This document shows, piece by piece, positions 16,933 through 23,497 of a stretch of DNA of 28,259 nucleotides (position 1 is its first letter; each line of letters starts with the position of its first letter). This stretch comes from Coriobacteriaceae bacterium AM48-5 (GTDB lineage Bacteria; Actinomycetota; Coriobacteriia; Coriobacteriales; Coriobacteriaceae): assembly GCA_027669525.1 (NCBI GenBank), contig JAQEDJ010000029.1, positions 1 through 28,259 on the forward strand. The letters run 5' to 3'. The position numbers and the translations under genes are program-made. Under the pieces are notes generated by a model. That model had not been told where the DNA came from and did no database searches. It was given only the letters and a program-made list of their open reading frames with translations.

Positions 16933-16944
16933 TTGTATAAACAA
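16933..16944. promoter_or_regulatory. GntR/UTRA-type operator upstream of the sugar ABC operon
   Basis: TTGTATAAACAA fits the GTnTAnAC operator pattern of HutC-subfamily GntR proteins and is nearly palindromic. On the minus strand a weak TTGTTT/TATCAA promoter (17-bp spacing) overlaps it. The 306-bp gap 16750-17055 between this operon and the GntR gene is AT-rich and otherwise holds only the GntR terminator and the related palindrome at 16858. Confidence 0.6.
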
Positions 16945-16966
16945 TTATTTGTTATCGAATGCAGAG

Positions 16967-17013
16967 AAAACGCCCGATCAAGCCGATGCATCGTCGGTTT
17001 GACCGGGCGTTTT
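16967..17013 (-). terminator. Terminator of the GntR regulator gene
   Basis: Arms 16967-16986 and 16994-17013 form a 20-base stem with two interruptions (AAAACGCCCG paired with CGGGCGTTTT at the base) and a 7-base loop. On the minus strand the stem ends in TTTT plus a short T-rich tail. It separates the regulator from the binding-protein operon. Confidence 0.85.
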
Positions 17014-17055
17014 CGCTTTGAGGGCATGAGTCTCGTCAGGCTGCGAGCTAGCCGG

Positions 17056-17775
17056 CTATCGCTTGGAATTGACGCGGTAATGGAAGATCTCGGGGTGTGT
17101 GCGGGCATGCGTGACCTCGAACAAGATGCCGTCCGAGGTGTACGACTGGCTCTCCATAACGGCGACGCAGTTGTACTTGCCAAGGTCCAGATAGCTGCAG
17201 TCCTCATCGTTGGCGAGCTCGACACTCACCGTACGGCGGCTCGCCATCACTTTGATGCCGCGCTTGTGCTCCAGATAGCCGTAGATAGAATCCGCCGCGA
17301 TCTCGGGGGTCAGGCCCTTGGCGATCGACGCCAAAAAGTAGCCGTGGTCCACTTGGCGCGCGCTGCCGTTGAGGCTTCGGACACGCACGACGCGAATCAG
17401 CTCCTCGCCCACCTTAAAGCCCAGGCGACGAGAGAGTTGCTCAGTGCAAATCAAATGTTCAAAAGACTTGACCTCGGTCGATGCGACGGCATTGTTGCGT
17501 TTTGCGAACTCGCCAAACGACTCAACCTCTTCGAGTGCGCCCAGCATATCGGTTTCGCCCTTAAGCCAAATAACGCGCACGCCCTTGCCGTGTATAGGCT
17601 GCACAAACATCTGGTCGGCCAGCATGCTCAAGGCGCGTCGAACGGTATTGCGCGTGCAGCCAAACTCCGCGGTCAGCTCGGCTTCGGTTGGCAGCATCTC
17701 CTGAAACGCATAGGTCCCGTTGATGATGCGCGAACGGATCTCGCGGTAGATTCCTTCGTAAATCGCTTTTGGCAT
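17056..17775 (-). CDS. GntR-family (HutC/UTRA) transcriptional regulator
   Basis: A 239-residue DNA-binding regulator. Residues 1-70 are a GntR winged helix (YEGIYREIRSRIINGTYAFQEMLPTEAEL, then TRNTVRRALSMLADQMFVQPIHGKGVRV). Residues about 85-235 are a UTRA effector domain, which normally binds phosphorylated sugars such as trehalose-6-P or glucosamine-6-P. An AGAGGTGA site precedes the ATG. It is transcribed divergently from the PTS gene and lies upstream of the ABC operon. Four TTGTnTAnAC-like sites (7919, 16933, 17830, 17951) mark its likely targets: malQ-glgP, the ABC operon, itself and the PTS gene. The inducer could be the sugar phosphate made by that PTS, but this is inference. Confidence 0.92.
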   Translation of the reverse strand: MPKAIYEGIYREIRSRIINGTYAFQEMLPTEAELTAEFGCTRNTVRRALSMLADQMFVQPIHGKGVRVIWLKGETDMLGALEEVESFGEFAKRNNAVASTEVKSFEHLICTEQLSRRLGFKVGEELIRVVRVRSLNGSARQVDHGYFLASIAKGLTPEIAADSIYGYLEHKRGIKVMASRRTVSVELANDEDCSYLDLGKYNCVAVMESQSYTSDGILFEVTHARTHPEIFHYRVNSKR

Positions 17776-17827
17776 GATTTCACCTCTAATGAATATGTAT
17801 GGCTAGGCACGATAGCATTTCTTAAAG

Positions 17828-17839
17828 TTGTTTAAACCG
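17828..17839. promoter_or_regulatory. GntR-type operator proximal to the gntR gene
   Basis: The core GTTTAAAC (17830-17837) preceded by TT fits GTnTAnAC. It is 55 bases upstream of the regulator start, where a repressor could block its own promoter (autoregulation). Confidence 0.6.
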
Positions 17840-17935
17840 ATTATCGGTAAAGCACGGATTATTTACCGTCGACGTTCCCCCGAAACCCAAATCGGACCGA
17901 ATCAAAACCGTCAATGCGGCAAGCAGCCAGTCCTC

Positions 17936-17960
17936 TACAATGAGTTCATTGTTTAAACGT
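17936..17960 (+). promoter_or_regulatory. PTS gene promoter with overlapping operator
   Basis: TACAAT (17936-17941) is a good -10 box and places transcription start near 17948. CATTGTTTAAACG follows with the operator core GTTTAAAC at 17951-17958, directly over the start region, a repressing position. The -35 is poor. GGAAGG (17987-17992) is the ribosome site for the ATG at 17999. Confidence 0.6.
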
Positions 17961-17998
17961 TCTTGCTCGCACAGCATGTTGCATCCGGAAGGCATATT

Positions 17999-20448
17999 AT
18001 GCTGCAGAAAATCCAACGCTTTGGCGGAGCCATGTTCGCGCCCGCCATGCTGTTTTCTATATCAGGCCTCATGGTCGGCATCTCCGCCCTCGCCACGACC
18101 GTAGACATCGTCGGCGATCTCGCCGTATACGGAACCCCTTGGTACGTTTTCTGGACCATCATCCAGCGCGGCTCGTGGACGGTCTTTAAACGTCTCCCGC
18201 TCCTTTTTGCCGTAGCGCTGCCTATCGGCCTTGCCCAAAAGCAACCGGCGCGCTGCTGCCTCGAGGCACTCGTGGCCTATTTTGCCTATTGCTTCTTTTT
18301 GAGCGAGATCATTAAGCTGAGCGGCGACAACCTTGGGCTTAAGTACCCATCATCTTTGACCCCCGCCAGCGGTATCACCGTCATCGACGGCATCAAGACG
18401 CTCGACACCGGCATTATCGGCCCGCTGGCGGTATCGGCAACCGTCGTCGCCATCCATGACCGTTTCTACGATGCCAAGGTTCCCGATTGGCTCGGCACCT
18501 TCTCGGGTTCCTCGCTGGTCTACCTCATCAGCTTTTTTGCCGTGTTTGCCCTTGCCGCCATCTCGGCCGCCATCGTGCCCTTCGCATACGCTGTGACCGA
18601 AACGCTGCGCCACGCACTTGCGGGCGTCGGCCCCTTCGGCGTGGGCATCTTTGTGTTTTTGGAGCGAGCGCTCGAGCCCATGGGGCTGCACCATCTGCTC
18701 TATATGCCCATATATTACGACAATCTGGTCATTCACGACGGTATTTACGCCACGTGGACCAACCTGCTCCCCATTCTCTCCCATAGCACGCGCCCTTTAA
18801 ATGAACTTGCGCCCTGGGCAGGTTTTACCGCCACCGGCTGGGGCAAGCTCTTTGGCCTTCCCGCCATCGCGGCAGCATTCTATTTCACCGCCAAACCCGA
18901 ACGCCGCGCCGGCCTTAAAGTCATCCTTTTGCCCGCCATCGTCGCCTCGGTGGTCTGCGGCGTCACCGAGCCGCTCGAGTTTCTCTTTATGTTCACCTAT
19001 CCTGGACTCTTTTTGCTCTACGCCGTCCTATCCTCCTGCCTTGCCATGACCATGAACTTCTTCGGTATCGTCGGCATCTTCTCGGGCGGTCTCATGGAAA
19101 TGACGGCCTTCAACTTCATCCCACTCATGCGAATGCATGCCGGCTCCTACCTTTTGGCGCTCGGTATCGGTCTTGCCTTTAGCCTCATCTTTTTTGTTAG
19201 TTTTCGAGCACTCATCTTGGTCTATGACCTTAAGACGCCGGGCCGCGAGGATCATGTCTCCAATCGCGCGGCAATCGATCGTTTAACGGGAAGCGGCTTT
19301 GCCAAAGAGCAATCTCCCAATGGCGAGGTCAGTATTCAATCCGATCAAGATCACGTCCTCGCTGAGCGGGTAATTCAGCTTTTAGGTGGCGTTGGCAATA
19401 TCGTGGGCGCAACCAACTGCGCCACGCGCCTGCGCGTCGAGGTCGCAGACCCTTCCATCGTTGCAGATAATGCGTCGTTTGTCGCGGTGGGCGCCAAGGG
19501 CCTCATCATTACGGGCAAGACCGCCCAGGTGATTATTGGCATCTCCGTTCCCCGCGTTAAAGAGCATTTTGACCAGATCATGGGCCTCGAGCCGGGATTT
19601 GTGCCCACCACCTCGGCCTCCCCTGCCGCCAGCGCAGCCCATAAGCGCGGCGATATCTGCTTCTTCGATATCGACGGAACACTCGCCTGGCAAGACCCTC
19701 GAGTGGCACAAGAGCTTCCCGAGAGCGAGCGAGACCTCTCCCCCTATCCCAATGAAGCGGTCTCGCAAGCCATCCGTGATTTTGTCGCCAAGGGCAATAT
19801 GGCGTTTATCTGCACAGGCGCACGCTGAGCTGCATCCATCCAAAGCTGCTCGAGCTGCCCTGGACCGGCATCGTCTGCCTCGCGGGTGGCTATGTCGAAC
19901 TTGAGGGACACGTGATTCGCGATTTGGCGATGACGCCCGGCATGCTGCAGCGCCTTGCTCCCATTCTTGAGCAATCGGACGAAGTGATTCGTTTTGAGGG
20001 ACTCAATGGCGTCGTTCGCATGAGTGCCGATGCGCCCGACGCTCCGGGATACGCCCGCACCGTGGGCGATGCAATTACGCAGCTGCAACATTACAGCGCC
20101 TACAAGATCTTAATGTCCACGTCGCTTGCCAACCGCATCGCTCAGGATCAAGCGTTTGAGCCGCTGCTCTGCTTTAACGAGCTCGAGCTCGAAGTGACCG
20201 AGATTTCGCCTCGCGAATGCACCAAGCGCGAGGGTATCCAGTCCGTACTCGACGCCCTCGATCCCCACCACGGAACCGTATACGGCATCGGCGACGCCAG
20301 CAATGACGTCTCGCTGATGAACGCCGTCGATGTCGGTATCGCCATGGGCAATGCGCCGGACTTCCTCAAGGAAAAGGCCGACTATGTCACCGACAGCATC
20401 GACCACGACGGCGTCGTCACCGCGCTCGAACACTTTGGGCTTATCTAG
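17999..20448 (+). pseudogene. PTS EIICB (glucose/maltose family) fused to HAD phosphatase, one 1-base deletion
   Basis: Residues about 1-415 are a PTS EIIC membrane domain of the glucose/maltose superfamily: IQRFGGAMFAPAMLFSISGLMVGI, then GVTEPLEFLFMF and multiple hydrophobic segments. Residues about 450-525 are EIIB with phospho-accepting Cys474 (VGATNCATRLRVEV). After an Ala/Ser/Pro linker comes a Cof-type HAD hydrolase: FFDIDGTL (Asp557, Asp559), motif II FICTG, later TKREGIQ and GIGDASNDVSLM. The frame breaks at 19825/19826; adding one C gives FICTGARLSCIHPKL and one continuous protein of about 816 residues. So the HAD is fused to the transporter rather than a separate gene; the in-frame ATG at 19912 falls inside the HAD cap domain. 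The HAD could dephosphorylate the incoming sugar phosphate. No EIIA domain is present. An upstream in-frame ATG (17963) lacks a ribosome site. Confidence 0.87.
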
Positions 20449-20563
20449 CCAAGCCCCTACCGCACTTGCGGCCGCATGGACCAATCGTCTTCAACCGCCG
20501 CGCTCGACGCCCTAATGTGGCAATATGTTGTCTGCATAATGCAACGATGCAACCTATCAAAGA

Positions 20564-21589
20564 ATGCGAGAACCCGTGTCCAGTCCGTTTACCAGCTTTT
20601 TAGCCCAGCACTTTGACCAGATTAACGACTATCTGGCCACGTTCTTTGACGGACAGGCGACTTCCGCCGATATCGAGCGCTACCTGTATACCCCGCTCTC
20701 GGCATTTACGGCAAACGCTGGCAAGCGCCACCGCCCGCTCATCTGCATGCTCGCCGCCACTGCGGTAGGCGGCAGCTTTGAGAGCGCCCGCAGCGCAGCG
20801 GCGGCCATCGAGCACTTTCAGTCGGGCGCACTCATCCACGACGACATCGCCGACAACGGGCAGATTCGTCGCGGCAAGCCCTGCATGCACCTTACCGAGG
20901 GCACCGGTCTTGCCATCAACTGCGGTGACCTGGCGCTCACCATGGTCACCAAGACGGTTCTCGACGACCCCACACTCAACGCAGACGTGAAGCTTCGCGT
21001 GCTCCACGAGCTTACCGAGATGATCGTCCGTACCATCGAGGGCCAGGCGCTCGACCTGGGCTGGGTCCGCGACGGGCGCTTTGACATTTCGGTCGACGAT
21101 TATCTGGACATGGCGACGCACAAGACCGCGTACTACAGCGGAGCGACGCCGCTTGCCGCCGGAGCCATTATCGGCGGCGGCAGCGAAGAGCAGATTGAGG
21201 CACTGCGCGCCTTTGGGCTGCACACGGGCCTTGCCTTCCAGATTCAAGACGACCTGCTCAACTTGATCGGCACCAAGGAGGCCGCCAACAAGGACTTCCG
21301 CACCGATATCACCGAGGGCAAGCGCACCCTCGTTGCCGTGCATGCCCTGTCAGACGAGCGCTATCACGACGAGATCGAGGCAATCCTTTCCTCGGGCACC
21401 GAGGACCCTGCGCAGCTCGCACGCGCCGTGGAGATCTTCCAGGAGACCGGCTCCATCGATTACGCCCACACCTATGCGCTCGACCTGACCGCTAAGGCCA
21501 AGGCCGCTATCGAAGGCGTCGAGCTCGACCCGCATGCGCGCGAGCTCTTCCTCTCAATGGCAGATTTCTTTGTGGAGCGTCTTAACTAG
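20564..21589 (+). CDS. Polyprenyl (all-trans) diphosphate synthase
   Basis: A cytosolic isoprenoid chain-elongating enzyme that adds isopentenyl diphosphate to an allylic diphosphate, feeding quinone or lipid-carrier synthesis. The 341-residue protein has GKRHRP for substrate binding, the first Asp-rich motif DDIAD (in LIHDDIADNGQIRRGKP), the KT pair (THKTAYY), and the second Asp region FQIQDDLLNLIG. That second motif reads DDLLN rather than DDxxD, losing the last Asp; some relatives vary there. ATG 20564 has no clear ribosome site; GTG 20576 has GCGAG upstream and would give 337 residues. It stands alone, 115 bases after the HAD reading. Chain length cannot be predicted reliably by eye. Confidence 0.9.
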   Translation: MREPVSSPFTSFLAQHFDQINDYLATFFDGQATSADIERYLYTPLSAFTANAGKRHRPLICMLAATAVGGSFESARSAAAAIEHFQSGALIHDDIADNGQIRRGKPCMHLTEGTGLAINCGDLALTMVTKTVLDDPTLNADVKLRVLHELTEMIVRTIEGQALDLGWVRDGRFDISVDDYLDMATHKTAYYSGATPLAAGAIIGGGSEEQIEALRAFGLHTGLAFQIQDDLLNLIGTKEAANKDFRTDITEGKRTLVAVHALSDERYHDEIEAILSSGTEDPAQLARAVEIFQETGSIDYAHTYALDLTAKAKAAIEGVELDPHARELFLSMADFFVERLN

Positions 21590-21728
21590 CGGGGGTCATA
21601 AAACCTGTGGGCAGCGAGTTTGGGTACAAGTTGCTACACTGTTGAGTGCATGTTTATGCATTGTCTCGCGTTGTCTATCCGACACGCGCTCAAAATAGTA
21701 CGAATCGTACGCCGAAAGGGGTTCGTTC

Positions 21729-22634
21729 ATGGAACCTATTACCACGGGCATGCAGGGAGCAGCCGTCGAGGATGTTCAGTCCCGCCTTCTGCAGCTCGGC
21801 TATACAATCGATGACGCCGAGGTTGTCGACAAGCGCTTTGGCACCACCACCGAGCAGGCCGTCAGCACCTTCAGGCTCGACAGCGGCCTTGCTGCCGGTC
21901 ATGCCGTCGATATCCCCTGTTGGAGCGCCCTGGTCGACGCCTCGTATAAGCTGGGCGACCGCACTCTGTATCTGCGCATGCCCAATTTCCATGGCGCCGA
22001 TGTGCAGGCCCTGCAGCGCGCTCTCAACGTTTTGGGCTTTGCCTGTGGCGAAGACGACGGCTACTTTGGTCCGCATACCGAGGCCGCCCTGCAGCAGTTC
22101 CAGGAAAATGTCGGCCTGTTTGCCGATGGCATGGCCTTCCAGGACACCTACGCCTACATCAACCGCCTGCACCACGTGTGGGAGGGCAAGCCCTCGGTCA
22201 CCGAAGCCGAGTCCCGCATCGGTTTTGCTCGCGCCGCCAACGTGCTCGAGCGCTTCCAGATCGCCGTTATCGGTGAGGACCCCATCGCACGCAGCGTTGC
22301 TTCGCGCATGTGGAACATCGCCACGGCAACGACCGACAACAGCGGCATGATGCTCTGCGACTCCGAGGTCCCAACCGACGTTGACCTGGTGCTCGAGATC
22401 GCAAGCGACGAGCTGCCCGCCGACGCCGCGCCACGCGCCACGATTGCCCTCGCCGAGTGCCACAACCTGGCCCAGCGCATCCGCACCGCCAATGTCGCCG
22501 CGCAGCAGAAGCCGGCTCGCATTCGCATTGAGCTCACGGGCATGACGCGCTACAACGGCACCTTCACGGCCAGCGACGCGCAGACGCTCGCCGTACGCCT
22601 ACTCGACGGCGTTTGCGATGCCCTCGCAGATTAG
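21729..22634 (+). CDS. Double peptidoglycan-binding-domain protein without signal peptide, CwlM-like
   Basis: A 301-residue protein. Two tandem PG_binding_1 repeats are visible: residues about 5-70 (GMQGAAVEDVQSRLLQLGY, FGTTTEQAVSTFR) and about 83-150 (GADVQALQRALNVLGF, YFGPHTEAALQQFQ). Residues about 170-301 are an alpha/beta domain I cannot place with certainty; its position is where mycobacterial CwlM carries an amidase_3 fold, but no zinc-binding His/Glu set is visible. There is no signal peptide or membrane segment, so it probably acts in the cytosol, where CwlM regulates MurA rather than cutting wall. That parallel is inference. AAAGGGG precedes the ATG by seven bases. It is followed 38 bases later by tRNA-Gln. 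Confidence 0.8.
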   Translation: MEPITTGMQGAAVEDVQSRLLQLGYTIDDAEVVDKRFGTTTEQAVSTFRLDSGLAAGHAVDIPCWSALVDASYKLGDRTLYLRMPNFHGADVQALQRALNVLGFACGEDDGYFGPHTEAALQQFQENVGLFADGMAFQDTYAYINRLHHVWEGKPSVTEAESRIGFARAANVLERFQIAVIGEDPIARSVASRMWNIATATTDNSGMMLCDSEVPTDVDLVLEIASDELPADAAPRATIALAECHNLAQRIRTANVAAQQKPARIRIELTGMTRYNGTFTASDAQTLAVRLLDGVCDALAD

Positions 22635-22672
22635 GTAAACTAGACGAGTTGCTTTTGGGCAACACCACACAT

Positions 22673-22747
22673 TGGGACGTAGTTCAACGGTAGAACTCCG
22701 GTTTTTGGTGCCGGCTGTTGGGGGTTCGAATCCCTCCGTCCCAGCCA
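22673..22747 (+). tRNA. tRNA-Gln (anticodon UUG), CCA encoded
   Basis: The acceptor TGGGACG (22673-22679) pairs with CGTCCCA (22737-22743), followed by G and an encoded CCA. The D arm is GTTC/GAAC, the anticodon stem CCGGT/GCCGG with anticodon TTG at 22705-22707, and the T loop is TTCGAAT. All four arms fold, so the gene is intact. Its 3' end is echoed downstream at 22919-22934. Confidence 0.96.
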
Positions 22748-22756
22748 TTAAAACTG

Positions 22757-22793
22757 AGCGCCCTAAGCCCATAACGGCCCAGGGCGCTTTCTT
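22757..22793 (+). terminator. tRNA-Gln terminator
   Basis: AGCGCCCT (22757-22764) pairs with AGGGCGCT (22781-22788), with an additional inner GCCC/GGCC pairing, followed by TTTCTT. It ends the tRNA transcript ten bases after CCA. Confidence 0.75.
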
Positions 22794-22798
22794 GTGGG

Positions 22799-23051
22799 CA
22801 AGCGGAGGAATTCGAACCCGCAAGGGTGCGGAGCTGAGGAAACGCGAAGCGTTTTCCAGCGCAGCACGCAAGGAGCGAAGCGACGCAGCGGGGCGCGGCC
22901 GCCGACCAGGCGGACGCGGAATCCCTCCGTCCCACACCAGCCAAGAGCCCCTCACGTCAAGCAAATCGAGCCAACGCCGCCAAGCGGAGGGATTCGAACC
23001 CGCAAGGGTGCGGAGCGATGCAGCGGGGCGCGGCCGCCGCAGGCAGACGCG
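22799..23051. repeat. Two copies of a GC-rich repeat carrying tRNA T-loop-like sequence
   Basis: A 36-base block at 22799-22834 recurs at 22981-23016 with one mismatch. Both continue into a shared GACGCAGCGGGGCGCGGCC-type block (22881-22904 and 23017-23039), the first copy carrying about 46 extra bases in between. On the minus strand the block reads GCGGGTTCGAATCCCTCCGC, the T arm plus acceptor of a tRNA. The reading frames across this area are tRNA- and repeat-derived and look spurious. The stretch 22748-23497 (750 bp) holds no credible gene. Confidence 0.75.
22919..22934 (+). repeat. 16-bp direct repeat of the tRNA-Gln 3' end
   Basis: GAATCCCTCCGTCCCA at 22919-22934 repeats bases 22728-22743 of tRNA-Gln exactly, 191 bp away. 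Such duplications are left by integration or excision at tRNA 3' ends. No integrase gene lies between, so if it is an attachment-site scar, the element is gone. Confidence 0.6.
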
Positions 23052-23055
23052 GTGT

Positions 23056-23110
23056 CGGCACTTGGGGACGCTCCTAAGTGCCGGCATTATAGGAACGTCC
23101 CCAAGTGCCG
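23056..23110. repeat. 20-bp inverted repeat with one mismatch
   Basis: Arms 23056-23075 and 23091-23110 are reverse complements with one mismatch around a 15-base loop. The loop itself repeats AAGTGCCGGC, so three copies of the arm end are packed together. It adjoins the tRNA-derived repeats and the AT-rich element; likely a dispersed palindrome. Confidence 0.7.
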
Positions 23111-23145
23111 GCTCGGGACTATTTTCGAGGACCCTCCGAAGGACT

Positions 23146-23375
23146 GTGGCCAAAAAACGGCAAATATGAGTACTGTCACCGTTGTAGCTACATTATTTTC
23201 GTTAATAAAAGAAGATCTTAATGAGATTTATTCGCATCAAGGTCTTCCTTTAATGAACACTTGAGGAGATACGGCAGCTTATCTGCTCGATCGACACGTC
23301 AAATCACCTTAAATGTGGTCAAAATTACTGCTACTAAAAGAGTATCAGTACTCATATTTGATGTTTTTTGGCCAC
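23146..23375. mobile_element. MITE-like 230-bp AT-rich element with 30-bp terminal inverted repeats
   Basis: The ends 23146-23175 and 23346-23375 match as reverse complements at 28 of 30 positions, starting GTGGCCAAAAAAC. The 170-bp interior is much richer in A+T than the surrounding genome and encodes no convincing protein. No clear target-site duplication is visible at the ends. The shape fits a non-autonomous transposon (MITE) or a structured RNA cassette; no transposase is present in the window. Confidence 0.68.
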
Positions 23376-23413
23376 GGCTCTTTATAGACACCCTGCACAG
23401 CGACGGTGGTAGA

Positions 23414-23446
23414 TTTCGGAACGTGTCCGTCAGCCCCGTTCCGAAA
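23414..23446 (-). terminator. Possible terminator of the Toprim gene
   Basis: TTTCGGAACG (23414-23423) and CGTTCCGAAA (23437-23446) form a perfect 10-bp stem with a 13-base loop, 52 bases beyond the stop codon. The following T-tract is poor, so this is tentative. Confidence 0.5.
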
Positions 23447-23497
23447 AGCGAGCCGCATGCAACGGCCAAGCCACGACAGGCCCCGGGAGAGCGGAAT

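Noticed and set aside
19912..20448. Separate stand-alone HAD gene starting at 19912
   Set aside because: It would lack the DIDGT motif and the first third of the fold, which is found in frame-shifted continuity at the end of the EIICB gene, so the frameshifted fusion explains it better.
22672..23264. Overlapping frames of 156-184 residues with GGIRTR-like peptides
   Set aside because: They are translations of tRNA-Gln, its fragments and the GC-rich repeats, a known source of false proteins.
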